Assembly: GCA_037013685.1 (NCBI GenBank)
Contig: CM072895.1
Location: 11,630,463 to 11,694,462, forward strand
Origin: Acridotheres tristis
Lineage: Eukaryota; Chordata; Aves; Passeriformes; Sturnidae
Reading direction: 5' to 3'
Length of the DNA: 64,000 nucleotides
Below the pieces are notes generated by a model. That model had not been told where the DNA came from, ran no database searches, and worked only from the letters and a program-made list of their open reading frames with translations. How positions within the stretch are numbered: position 1 is the first letter of the stretch; every line of letters begins with the position of its first letter. A program made the translations under genes and the position numbers. This document shows, one piece after another, positions 11,055-23,740 of this stretch.

Positions 11055-14000
11055 CTCCCTCCTACTCTGAAATATTTTTTGTGGAACAATTCTTATAAAT
11101 CAGAAAACCATCTCAGTACCTGTTTTAAAACCTGCCCTACCAAACATCTGTAGCTGAAGAGTAAAATTTCAGTTCCCTTTTCCAGGTTTTCCTTTCTTTA
11201 CCAGGTAAGTTCAGAATCACTTCATCACATGCATTGTTTTTAGCCTGTGCAGCTTCTTAGTGAATCCAAAGGACTTTCCCAGGGAGAAAAGTATCTCTTG
11301 TCAGACTGCCTTCAAGACTTAGGACAGAGGTGTAGCCTCCTTCTAACTTGGCAAAGTGTCTTTCATGGGAACCACGGTCTTTAAGGAGTAACATATGATC
11401 TGCATTACCTGACTTGAATACTAGCCAGATCCCTGAAAAATGATGCTGGGTCCTCGGTATTTAGCATGGATAGCTAAGCATAGATGCTTGCATTGTGATA
11501 TGCATTAAGCACACAATTGGCACATAAAATATGTTTTCTTGTATTTCTGTAAGAGCCAGAAATTTCAAGTGACGAAACATAATATATGCCAATATAAATA
11601 TACATAATATACACAAATGTTAACTTGTTTTATTTCGAAGACCCATAATTTTCTCAAAATAAATGGGAAAATTAAATGGAATCCAGATGCACTTTCAGTA
11701 TTTAGCACCCACCTAAAATATTCCTCATCCAAGAATTTTAATGCAAGGACTGGCAACATAATGCTCCATTCTTGTGGATGCCATTTTTCCAAAGGGTCAC
11801 ACATAGGTTTGAGGAAAAATGTATTACTGAACATGTCTGCAATTAAGTGTTCTATGAACACCCACCTGCTGTGAGAGATTTTATAGGAAAAATCTCTGTC
11901 CTCATGGTACAAGTTCTCACTACTCTAAATAGATGGGCAGCCAAAAATAAGACTTGTGTTGTAGGAGAGGGAAGCTTATATTTTTATCTGAAAGCTTTTA
12001 CGACTTGAGCTAAATTAAGATTGGAAGCAGACTCCTCTGTGAACAAAAAACTTACAGTTGCAATGTAAGATGAACTGGATAAGGACATACAATAGGCATG
12101 GGCAATCTTATTTAGGTGCCTGGGCTAAATGAATAATAAGAAATTATTGACACTGGAATGAACAGATGACAATGAAATCAGTTCCTGAGTCTGGAAATAG
12201 TGAAATTCAGGTTTAAATACTTGCCTTTAACCTTTCCTGTCACATACACAAAGGCACAACTGTGCCTCACCTTCCTCTGTAAAACTAACCTGCTGTTCTC
12301 ACATGGCTGCTGTCAGGATGAATATGCAGAAAATGATGATGTGGCTCAGTTGGTAACACTGGGAAGAAACCAACAATGACACAGACTTTCTCATGTTCAT
12401 GACTGACTCTGAAGTGGAAATAAAGTGCTCCAGAGGACAGAGGTGGCCCATGCTTTTATATACAGCTAAAGCATTTCTCTTTCTCAGTTTCCTTTATGAT
12501 CCTGGATGACTGATACCTGCACATGGATGGATGCCTATTGGAAAGATACTCTGGAGAAAGCTCATCTGTGATTCTTCTCCTAAGCATTTACTGCAGGGCA
12601 GGGGACGAGTCAGTGGGCTCTCCAACTATCCTTGTGTTTAGTATCCTTATACTTTCCTTGCAATATATCCACCATTGTTTAAATGTTGTTCCTGCCCCTT
12701 TGTGATTAGCAGGAAGATTGGCAAAATACAATTTTACAAACTGGCACCTTTTTTTTTCTTGGATAATTTATACATAGGAAGAGCCTGTTTGAGTAAAGCC
12801 TCTGTGGGTCTCAGTGAGCACAATGCTAATTCATTCCTTATTTCTCGTATTTTGGTTTTATTTCACTAACATGACAGCACTTTGTAAATGAACCTTTTGT
12901 CCTTTACTGTTTGGTGCAAAGTACTTATTAAATAAATGCAAATGTATGTGGTGGGATGCTGCATGCTCAGATACTTACACAATTTTCTTTTTATCCAGGG
13001 TATGGATCATAACCCTTTCTCCTATCCACTTTAAAAAACACTTAAAAGCACCCCAATCACAGAAAATGGCACTCCGAATTCAACATATTCTTCAGATCAA
13101 TCTGAATTACAGGTTACCTCATGTTACCTGCATATTTCCTCCTTTTTTATGATCTTATTTTATTAAGTTTTAATGCTTAAGAGATTCCCAACAGCTAGGA
13201 CAAATGATTCTGCTATTTCAATCCAATTTTAGTGGTTGAGTTTTCCAGCTTCAAGTGTGAATGTCCATGATAATCAAATCTACAAACATTATCTCAGAGC
13301 AAGTTGCATTTCTTGTCGCTGCCTTTTCCTGACTTCCATGAAGTTACTCAGAGCTAACTTCTGAGTTTGTACAAAATGAAATCAAATAAAGTGAATGATT
13401 AATATCCAAAATTCCAAGAAGTAGATCTTTTAACATGTTCAATGACCTCTGTAACTTTGAGTAAAACAATTACATTACAAAAATAACAAAAGCAGCCATC
13501 AGCAGAAGCTGTGCTTCTCCCTAAACACCAGCAGGAAACACACTGAACTAAGATTCAAAGCCCTCATTTCAGCAGGCCAGACCCACTGTGCTTTGTTTAT
13601 CTGGAGTAAGCTCAACTAAAGGAGAATGTCAGAGCACATGTAAGGTTAAGCATATACTTTTATCAGCATTTGTAAGGACTTAAGCTCAGAAATTCTGACA
13701 ATCTTCAACTCCTGCTTGTTCACCATCTTGGCAAAGAAGCTCTTTCCTGAGCATAAGCCTAATCTAAAGGCAAAGCCTTTGAGAGGGCTGAGGTGTCTCT
13801 GCAGACACACAGCAGGAACTTGCACACCCAGACAGGCATTTCCAAGCCCTCTTTCCCCTTTTGCCAACAAAGGATTTATACCCACAAGTTTAAGCCAAAA
13901 TCAAGTGGTTTTAAATTTCTTCTTGAAGAAATGCCTTAAAACCTCCTGTGTCTTGTGCTGGACAGTCACACATAAATCAACCCTCCACCAACAGAAACTC

Positions 14001-15603
14001 ATCCTTCCCTGTTAAATGCTGATGTTTGGATAAACCTGCTTACTCCACAGCAATATGGGTTAAAACCATTAGCTCACTCAAGTGTTGAGGCCATGATTAC
14101 TGGATATTAATAAACTACAGCAACAGCCTATCATCATAGTATTGCACTTGAGTAAATTTCTAATTCTGTCTCTTTATGAATCACGGAAATTGTTTACAAA
14201 GTTTAAATGCCTAAAATTAAGTGAGGATACTGAACCAGAATTGTGTCAGGCAGCCATCACACAAGAATGCTGTGCAAGGCACGTTCTGGGTGCTGATTTA
14301 TTTCTGGAGTTTTATGCAGACAACTTAGACCTTAACGCAGTGGGGAGGTGGTTTTTCTCCATATCACATCTGCAGGGGGCCTACAGATTTTCCACACAGG
14401 GTGGCAAATTTTCTCCGTTATTTTTCCAGGCTGTTGTAATTGCAACGTCTTTCTCAAAGTGCTGGCTGGCTATCAGTGTGAGCTGCTTTACATCTCAGTA
14501 CGAAAATCCCTAACTCTGGCTAATCCCTAGGCTTTGACTGACTCTTGTCCACAGGAAGGGGGCTGGGAAGAAATAAATCAATCCCTCTACTATGACATCA
14601 TTCTTGCTTGCTTCCAATACCCCAAATAACACATAGCCAAAAAAAGAAAAATATTCCAAGAAGCATAAAGCAGTCCTGCATACAACTGAAGAATAGTGAT
14701 TAAAAACAAAGCAGAAAAACAGCCCAGTAAAGCATCCTTCTAGAACCTGAGGTTGCCTTCATTTCCCATCTTCTTTTACGCTTCCCTAGAGCACTCACAG
14801 CTTGTGTGTGCAGCCTGTTACATATTTTGGGGAAAAGCCAAAGCTATACATGGGTTCAGCTTGAACTTCCCAGCATTTATACTAGGCATTACACAGAGTA
14901 GAAAAACAAAGGAGAGCAGAGAAGTCCTGCTCTAACTGCAGACCTTCCAGCAGCCTCACAGAATGGTTTTCTGCTTTAATTTAAAACTGAAACCTGAAGT
15001 CAAATTTCCACCTGGTAATAGCTTAAAGGCACTTCCAATTAACTTGGTAATACACACTTTCTGAGTTAATAAATTTTTCAGCCTCTGTGTTTAATACAAT
15101 TAAGCATTTGGGCCTTTGGCCTTAGACCTTATTCAGCTTGAGAAAGGATTGCAGGGAGACAGTCTCCAATTATCACCATTAACACAACATTCACTTAAGG
15201 GCTTTCAAATGCATACATATAGAATATGCATTTAATCATACACAAAATTCAGTACCCGAATTCAGGCTGCCTCTCTCTTGCACACAATATGTACAAGGGA
15301 CAAGAGAATAAAAGCCCCATCTAAGGGGCTCTAAAAATCAAGTCATCACCACACTGCCTAATGCGGCACAGAGCAGCTGTACCTGCTCCTAGCAACTTAC
15401 TTTTCCTTCCATATCTGCATTTTGTTATTTGCAAATTTCTTCAAAACTTCAAAGTTAATAAAGCATATTGCATAGTGTAAAGAACCCGCTAAGATATGCA
15501 GAACCAGGAAACAGACAGAACTGAAATCTTGTGCTTGAAAAAAAGATGAAAATTAATTTTGCCAGCATGCCTACCACATTAAACACCTCTTTTTTTTTTA
15601 CAC

Positions 15604-15631
15604 AAAAGGATTAAAAGGTTTTAATCCTTTT
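15604..15631. repeat. perfect 13-bp inverted repeat with 2-nt loop
   Basis: The arm AAAAGGATTAAAA at 15604-15616 is followed by GG and then its exact reverse complement TTTTAATCCTTTT at 15619-15631. T-runs flank both sides. It would fold into a tight hairpin in DNA or RNA. I cannot tie it to any known element or RNA gene. Confidence 0.95.
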
Positions 15632-16145
15632 TTTTTCAAGCAGCTAGTTCTTGATTCAGCAGTTCAAAAGGCTTTGCCAAGTTCAGGTTTTTCCTCTGCT
15701 TTTAAGAATTAAAAGTGAGTGCAAACCATATTTTGTAAACAGATACCATAGCAGAATGATTCTAACAGAACTGGAGCCAGAAGAAGTGACCTCTTCTTCT
15801 TTTGTTACTAAAGCAAAGGCATTCTGGGTTCTCAGGAAGGGACCTGCATTTCATTTTAATGCCACTGTATGTTGCTCTGTCCCCCTCCTATAGTAATGAG
15901 CCAAATTCCTGCCTCATCTATTGGTAAAGAGGAAGACTTTCTGCTTAATGATAGAAGTGCATGCTGGCATTTTTGTAATACAGTAATTTTTTTTCTATTT
16001 GTGTCAACTGTTTTATCATGCTACAGCTGTAGTACAGTCTGCAGAAAACCAAGAAATATAATTTCCACATTTAAATGTTTACCAGAGCACAGACTAGGTA
16101 CCCAAGCAAAATACTCTCAAGTGATGGGGAAAGCAAAAAGAAGTA

Positions 16146-16272
16146 GATCACAGAATATTCTGAGCTGAAAGGGACCTACAAGTCCAACTTCTAAGTGAAT
16201 GACCTGTATAGGTATTAAACCCACAACGCTGGTGTTACCAGCACCATGCTCTAACTAACTAAGCTAATCTCA
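16146..16272 (-). mobile_element. tRNA-Ile-derived SINE with CR1-like tail (TguSINE1-like)
   Basis: Read on the minus strand, the head is a tRNA-Ile relative. TAGCTTAGTTAGTTAG (16251-16266) corresponds to the A box of tRNA-Ile, and GGTTTAATACC (16211-16221) is a decayed B box (consensus GGTTCGANNCC). The anticodon-loop position reads CTGGTAA where tRNA-Ile has CTAATAA, so the anticodon has changed from AAT to GGT. The tail carries the typical CR1 3' end, roughly TTGGACTTGTAGGTCCCTTTC followed by CAGAATATTCTGTGATC. This architecture is that of TguSINE1, known from songbirds. The mutated boxes suggest it can no longer be transcribed by RNA polymerase III. It lies in the antisense-to-genome, sense-to-gene orientation within the PTPRF intron. 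Confidence 0.88.
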
Positions 16273-19200
16273 GGGTATCAAGCATTTTGACTTAGTTTTT
16301 CCTGAAATTTCCTGAAAAACAGGTGTATTTCCCCATTAAAAGGCTTCCTCCAAGTCAGACTCCTCGAAAGCTTGGGTAGAGGTTCATAAATGAAGGTTTG
16401 AACACTTCTGGGAGACGTCACTGAGCATTTTTTACCCAGTAATGATGCACTTTTGCAACAGCTAAATGAAGGCACAGAAGGTTACACAGCTGAGAAGCCC
16501 TTTGAGCAGAGTTTTGATTTCAGGGCTACCACGTCCACCTGGCAGCCAGACTGTGCTGACTGGGGGCTGCTGAGCAGTTCCAACCCTCCACACCAGAAAC
16601 ACAAGGACTACCCAGAGTGTCACAGCCACACTGCAGTGCCTGGGGGCTGCAGGGAGACCGAGATGCTGTAGAGCCAGGAAAGCTCCAGAAGCTGCTGTTC
16701 TGTGCAGGAATCACCCCGAGTTCTCCAAAAATGGCTCTATATGTATCTGCAAAACTGATTCCATATAACCTGATGGATGTCCAAACCCCACAGGTAAAGA
16801 GAACCGCTGACAGATGCCAGATATTTAGAGTTTTACAGCTGCTATGACCCAGCTCTGCCCTGTGCACAGAGCAAGGCAGGTGCTTCATCCCAGGAGGTGC
16901 CCAGTTCCATCCACCACCCAGGGCTTTCTGGCTCAGAAAGGACTGAGTTCTAGAAAAGCATCAAAATTAATGACCTTCATGTTCGCTGCATTCTTGATTT
17001 TAATTTTTCTAGCGTCCATTCCTTGCTGTGTTATGAATCTAACAGATAAAATGAAGACCTCTTTTCACTTGAATAACTTTTCTCTGTGTAGACAATCAGC
17101 TCAGCCTCTGCTTCTAAACAGAGTTTCTTAAATCTCCAGCTACCAGGCATGGTTCCAGATTTTATTTTTCTGTAGCCTTTTACTTGCACCAAACTTTTAC
17201 ATGATTTCACCCAATTATGCATGAGAAACACAGACAGCCAAAGCCCACATGGAGAAGTTACCATTTGCCATGCTGCAAAAAGTTGCTGTGGCCACCAGGT
17301 TTATCCTGAAGCTTAGCAGATCATGTAATGGGACCACAAGGTTCAGAGTTTGAACTTCCAGAGCTGGCTGAGGATGTGTGTGCAGGTTGGAGGGTGCACA
17401 CACAACCTTCCCTGCAGGGGAAAGGCTGCACACAGGACCTGTGGGGCCAGGGAGCCAGCCCAGAGGGTGGCACTGGGGTTGCTGGGGATCCCAGTTACAC
17501 CACAGCCTCCACAGCAGCATGCAGCTCAGCAGGGACTGATCTGTCTAAAGGAGAAAAATCTTCTATGTCATGAATTATCTCTTTTTAAGCACCCTCTGAC
17601 AATATCTGTGTTTCTGGGAAAAGGGAAAACCAGTTAACATCACCACTGCAGTACATATCTGGGCAAGGCAGCACATATATTCCATCAAGGAGGGGGTATT
17701 TCACACAGTGTACCTTATCGTCACCAAGCCAGAACACTGCCTGCTACCCAGAGTACCCAAACCTCCCTAGTTAAAACCACCAGCAGTATAATCACATTTG
17801 TTTAGTACATGTTCCTTGCTCACCACAGAGTCCTGCTGCAAATCTCAGACCTCACTGTGACACCAATTCCTGCAGTACCAATTCCTAGGACATTAGCAGA
17901 CCAAAACCCAACAAAGTGGTGGCAGGAAGTTACAGCATGTGACTAAACTCAGAGGAACTGGCACTCCTGACATGACCTCTCAGGCTGGGTACCCTTCAGC
18001 AACTGCTTCTCTGAGAGAACCCTACTGCTCTGATTGCACTCAGAGCCATGAGCCACGTCAGCAGGCAGAGTGGCTGAAGAGTAATATTTACCACTGAGCA
18101 GGAGCTCAGTAAGAATTCTGACTGGGAATGTCTATAAACAATGAAGAGTATCCAGTAGCTCCTGCCATTTTTTGGGTTGTATTCTCTCATGCATTGGAAC
18201 TAATTTTTGTATTTTCAGCCATAAGCTACTTGCAGACAGTATTCCATTTTCCTTCAACCCAGACCTCCAGCATCTTCTTCCACATTTCTCTTCTTGTCAC
18301 CAGTAAGTCTCAGTTTCGTGCATGATTCACATGATCACAGAAGGCTGCCAGGCATTGTGAGGGGTTAACTCCATGCCATACATTCACCAGGGTAAATCCA
18401 CTGGGGAGAATCCAGAACCGGGAATACCAGCTCTCACACTGACTTCTGCAGCCTGGAAAGAAGTTTGTGCACCTCGGGTTTGGGAAGGCTGTACATGCCA
18501 CGAGAGCCAGAAGACAAGTATGCTGCTTACAGAGATTTGCCGTATTTGTATTTGCCAGAAGTCTATTTGCCTACACCACTTAATTTCATTCTCACTGCTG
18601 GACAAAACTATCACATGCTACAAACTTAAGGGACACACACGTGAATATCAAACCTGCAAGGTTCATCTTGTTTTTAAGCTCTTTCTGGAAAGTACAGAGG
18701 ATATATTTAGAAAACAAATTTAACTCCTAGAGTGCTGTGTCTAAGTCTCCTGCACCCATTGCTGCCTTGCTGACAGAGTCCCAAGGTTCCTGGTTTCACA
18801 TTTGATTTGCTGAAATAAAATCCAGACCAGGAAAGAGGAAAACAAGTTACCTCAGAGCAAGTTAACTGCACCTCTCAGGCACTGTTTCACCTTGGGGATA
18901 TGACATCCCCGTATGTTTTGTGAAGGCCATACACTGGGGTAAAACAAAATCCCTGTGTGAATCTGAGGCTTGAAAGAACATCAGCCTTTCTTACCTACTG
19001 CAAGTCAGCACATTGCTACGCCAAAACACAGCCTAGAAAGAACAGGATGAGACAAAAGAGCCTGTCTAATTATGTCTCCTCAAGTGAATTTTATTAGTCG
19101 CTCAGGTCTATTAACAGTGAGGATAGCATACCTTTATATAGGCAAATAGGTCTTGCTTAAGAATTACCCATGCAGGAATAATCCCCTGCCTATCACCAAT

Positions 19201-22200
19201 CGTTGATTTTCATGTTGTGTTTTAAAGTCTGACTTGAAGGTAGGTGCCTGCCAACTCCGCTTGTGTTCTCCAAGAATGAATGTTTATCAAAGGGGGGGCT
19301 TCCCATTTGCTGAGCTGGAATTAGTTACACCAACAGGGTATCAAATGGGTTGTTGCCTGTCACTGTTATCAAAGAGGAATTTGAAACACAAACACTAAGC
19401 AGCAGCAACTGAGCAGTGAAGCTTGTCAGAGCAAGCGTGACACGGGACAGCCAAAAGGTACAGACACAGAGGGCTGGAAGAGGCTCTCTGAAGTACAGTC
19501 CTGTCCCACAGCAGCCCCAGGACTGCAGTGCACAACCTCTTCTGTAAAGGGATCATGCACCAGCTTAAAATAGGTCTGAGTTTCAGCCATACTTCCTACT
19601 GGAAAACTTCAAAAATTATGGTCATGGCAACACTGTGGGGAAACAGACTAGTTTTTAAAGTCATTTGTTATCACTCATATTCACTTGCTCGTGTACTAAA
19701 CACAATCCTTTAGCTGAAAAAGGTTGTGTTCCATCTCTGCCTTTTCTCTCCTTCCTCCAAAATGTACTGCAGATCAATTTTTACACCCTTCTTACAACAG
19801 TAAAATGTTGTCTTACATAACCCCTGAGACTCCACAGACTAAAGATCTCATTTTAAAAAAGAGCCAAACAACAAAAACAAAAGGAAAAAAAAAAGATGTG
19901 TGTTGATTCTGCAGACTTCTTTGAATTTGCTTCATACTTTCTTCTGAAGGAATCCATAATACTTTATCACCATCATCTTATTTAAAACATATATTTAGGC
20001 TTGGCCATCTTGAGATCACCATTCATCATCTTACCATCACCTTTTTTTCTTACTCCCTCTATTTTTCCTTTTTATAACTAACTTATGCAGCTGGATATGG
20101 TTTTTGTTAATTGTTCTGTATAACTTAAACTGAACCACGAATCCATTCAGTCTTAGTTTAATTTATAAGATCACATTTACAATGTCCTCATGAAATACAA
20201 TTTCAAGCTTCAAGAAAATCTGCAATCCTGTTGATCATGTGCAAGTCTTTGTTAACAAGACTACTTAGAAACCTACCCTTGCATTTTCATATTCAAGTGC
20301 ATGTCCAGATCTCCATTTTAACCATGGTTATGGAACAAAAAAGTTTACTCATTACTCGCGAGCAGCCTCAAAGGCGTGGTTACTGTGCAAATTCAAACAA
20401 TGCTGTCATACCTAACATGTAATTCAGCATTGTTAGAATATAATCTCAGATAATTAAATGTGAGAAAAAGGTAGAGAAACAGATGAATGGTAATCTGGGA
20501 GAAAAAGCCCACCAGCACAAAAGCAGCTGCCCACATCCTCTGTGCTCAGACCATAAAACCAAGGCTGACAACACAATTTGCAAAGTGCTGAAATCACCCA
20601 ACAGCACCAGTCATAATCTGAGATGCACATTTCCTTCACCCAAGCATTTTACCACTATTACTAGTGATAAAGCTGGCATATGAATTAAAGGTTTGAAAAA
20701 GGATGATGACAATATGGAAATTAATCACACATTAATTTAAAACTTCCAATTGTCTTGGCATGGTGAAGTCATCACACTGCCACATCCCAGAGAGAAGTGA
20801 CACACCAGTCCACCATCCTAAGCAAAGACAATTTCCTATTCCAGGCATCTTAAAATGTCTTAAATATTTTCACTGAGTTTCAGCAAATCATATTTGGGGA
20901 CCAGTGTTTTAAATAAAGTATTAGCCCCTTTGAAAGTACTAGAAATTCCACAGTGACACTGTAGCAGACAGGGATTTATCTTTCAGACTGCTGTGATCAT
21001 TATTAATATTACAGCCACTTTTGTTTTGCTAATTTGGCGCTTCACCTATGAATAACAACTTCACAAAATAAATTACACAGAGCAGTATTAGTGCTGTTCT
21101 TACTGTACTAACAGGCACCCATGTATGTAATTCATGCAGAGTGGTTTCTGACTATATCCACACTGCACATAATGCCATTAGACACTGATGGGCTGGCTTG
21201 CAACCAAGTTCACCCTTTGTGGAATCCCTTCTGGATAGCAGAAGAGCTGACTGGTTAGGAAACCTAGGGCAGAAGGACAGCAGTTCTTTAACACAGGCCT
21301 TGGAACTCCAGAAACACTCAGAACGTGCCCTTCTGACTCTTATCTCCTCCCTGGATACAGACATTTGGCGTCTTTTTTCCTTCTTGGAATAATGATTCTT
21401 GAACAGATCAGTCAGAACGCTGACTGCTAAAATTAAAACAGCTTAAATTGAATGCAGGACTGTCATACATTGTCAAGTGTGCTACAGAAAGGAAGGACAG
21501 AAACAGCTTCATCGCTGCTTCACTGCTGCCCAAGTGTGAGTTTGCAGTTGCAGAGGAAGGAGAAACCTGAATTTAGGACTTGACAAGCAGGACTAAGGAG
21601 AAATGCATATTCTCGTTATGCCCCTTCTCTCTTCCAATTCTTTGCTCATCATTTTATTGAGGAATCAGATCTCAACTGTTCGAGACATCTGCTCTGTAAT
21701 TCCTCTTTCAGAATTCTGAAGTTTCTTTAAAATCCAGGTTTGTTGCCATTTTTTGGCATGATTTAAAGAGACTGAATGTAGCTAAATGACTCAGAGTACT
21801 GCCAAACTTTTGTGCTTCATTGTGTTGTGTTTTTTTCTTTAACACTGAGAAGATGATTCCGTTTTTGAAACAATGAAAACCCTGCATTAGGAGTTTTAAA
21901 AGGCCTGTTATCTGGAGGAAACCATAGCAAAACAGTAGTAGTGACACACACTTCCTAGAACTTGCTTTTTTCTATCCTTCTATAACCTTCCATATAAATT
22001 CATAGAAAACTGTATTAACATCTTAGCCAGAATATCCTAAGTAAATACTAGATGCTTGCAGTTGGATTTTCAAGCTTTTTAGTATCAGGAATTTAAGAGG
22101 AGACAATTGGTTTTGTTTCTATCATCCTTCATTAACTTTTGGTGAGAAACAGCCAAGACCATGCAGCTGAGATAACTACTCTCTGAAAGGGAAAGACATT

Positions 22201-22594
22201 CACTGCTCCAAGAGCAGCCCAGCTCTTCTCATCCACTGCCAAGAATCCACAATGTGCTCTGCTTGCCGAAAGTGACAACCTGAACCTAATGTCCAGTGCT
22301 ATAGGCCAGGTTGAAAAACAGAGCAAATGTTGAAACAAACCTGACTGTATTTCCTCTCACCTAAGCAAGTGACAGCTTCCTAAAATATTCTGGTCCTAGT
22401 TACTTGAGAAAACTGTGTTTTCAGATGCCTTCTGACTGATGCACCTGCAAAGGGTGGAAAAATATGCAGCACAAATTAAAGTTGGATCAGCTATAACTGT
22501 CTTCATGGGGCCTGGAACCACTTTTGCAACAATACAGGTGAGACGGGAGAAAATGCAAACTATTTTCTTCCATTCTTTATGGAAAAGATTCCCT
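16273..22594 (-). other. PTPRF: PTPRF upstream intron, segment 2
   Basis: These are about 6.3 kb of intronic sequence without a supportable gene. A moderately GC-rich patch around 17330-17560 and another around 16540-16700 have overlapping short frames on both strands, but no domain. The text near 19460-19520 is vaguely CR1-tail-like but too weak to call. Confidence 0.7.
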
Positions 22595-22850
22595 TCAATC
22601 ATAAAACCATACTGGGAAGGGACCTCAAGAGGTCTCCAGTATAATCTCCTGCTTCAAGTGGAACCCTTACCAACACTAGATCATTTGAGCAGTGGTGATG
22701 TCCAGCTGGACCTCGGGAAGCTCTGAGGAATGAAAACAGACCACCTTGTTCAACAGCCTCCCCCAGTCTGCTCTGCCCTCCAAGAGGAAAAGCTTATTTC
22801 AATTATTAATAGTGAACTTCAATACCATCTCCTCTGTCTCTCCACCTCAT
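22595..22850 (-). mobile_element. CR1 LINE 3' end, decayed
   Basis: On the plus strand it reads as the reverse complement of a CR1 terminus: AATCATAAAACCATACTGGG, then AAGGGACCTCAAGAGGTC, and further on a decayed AAAAGCTTATTTCAATTATT region. The last matches the 'TTCCTAATATTCAACC' part of CR1 3' untranslated DNA. It is 5'-truncated, as usual for CR1. It is inserted in the same orientation as the host gene. Confidence 0.8.
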
Positions 22851-23239
22851 CTCTGCTAAACTTATCTATTATGACAGCTATTGAGCAACTAAAGATGACT
22901 AAAGATGGCAGACACTCTGACTGCATGCATCCATCAGAGCCCACGTTTAAATAAACAAACCTACTATTTTCAAACATGGCTAATCACCACATCAATAGAC
23001 TTATTAATTGGATTCCTCGACATGGTTGGATGCATGTTGCAGCAGCAGGGACTGGCTTCAACAAACACTGAGCTCTATTCCATCCGTATGTCTCCAAGAT
23101 AAAAGAAAAACTGGAGAGCAATCAAATGTGGTGGATTAAATAACAAAAGAAATTAAACAAAATGGACATTGAATTTGTTTCATCATACACATTCTGTTCA
23201 CACACACACCCTGCCACAGTTTTGAGCATGTCAAGAGCT
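22851..23239 (-). other. unassigned sequence between two CR1 pieces
   Basis: These are about 390 bases of intron lying between two CR1 3' ends of the same orientation. I see no gene or repeat in it. It could be unrecognisable CR1 body or host sequence. Confidence 0.5.
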
Positions 23240-23740
23240 TATGATTCATGCAACAATTTAGTTTGGAAGGGACTTTTGGAGGTCATCCTTTCCAAACACC
23301 CACTTAAAGCAGTGCCAACTTCAAAGCTGGGTTCAACTCTGAAGCTGGATCAGGTTTCCTGGGGCCCCATTCAGTCAAGCTTGGAGTATTTTCAACAGTG
23401 ACCATTCCAAAACATCCCTGGGGCTGTGGTATGACGCTTGGCCATCTTCATGGCAGGGGAATTTTAAAAAACCATCATTATTATAGCTTATCACTATTTC
23501 CCATGTTGGCGCTTATGTCTCTGTTGGCTCTCATCATATCACCACAAACCTGCCAGAAGAGCCTGACTACTCCTGCTCTACACCCTCTGCTCCAACCCCT
23601 CCCATTCAGGCAGCTGAAGAGAGCAGTGAGGTCCCATTTCTATCCATCTTATCCAAAGGCCAAACAAACCCATCTCCTCCCACCTTGCCGGTGACATCTG
23701 GTGCTCCAGAATCCCCTCAACCAGAGTATTGTGTGCCCAA
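23240..23740 (-). mobile_element. CR1 LINE 3' region, decayed
   Basis: This is a longer CR1 remnant in the same orientation as the previous one. The plus strand has TTTGGAAGGGACTTTTGGAG near 23264, a terminus motif. Then come decayed counterparts of the standard reverse-strand CR1 text: the 'CACCACAAACCTGCCAGAAG' part near 23540, 'AGGCAGCTGAAGAGAGCAG' near 23610, and 'GGTGCTCCAGAATCCCCTCA' near 23700. It has no intact frame. Confidence 0.75.

Larger units (their letters stand above)
7052..16145 (-). other. PTPRF: PTPRF upstream intron, segment 1
   Basis: These are about 9 kb of intron-like sequence upstream of the Ig1a exon. All three frames of both strands are cut by frequent stops. No further exon of the gene is recognisable. 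The notable contents are an (AT)28 microsatellite and the palindromes near 15.2 and 15.6 kb, listed separately. Nothing else can be assigned. Confidence 0.75.

Noticed and set aside
19460..19530. CR1-terminus-like wording near GGGCTGGAAGAGGCTCTCTG
   Set aside because: Only a handful of bases agree with a CR1 end, too few to separate from chance.
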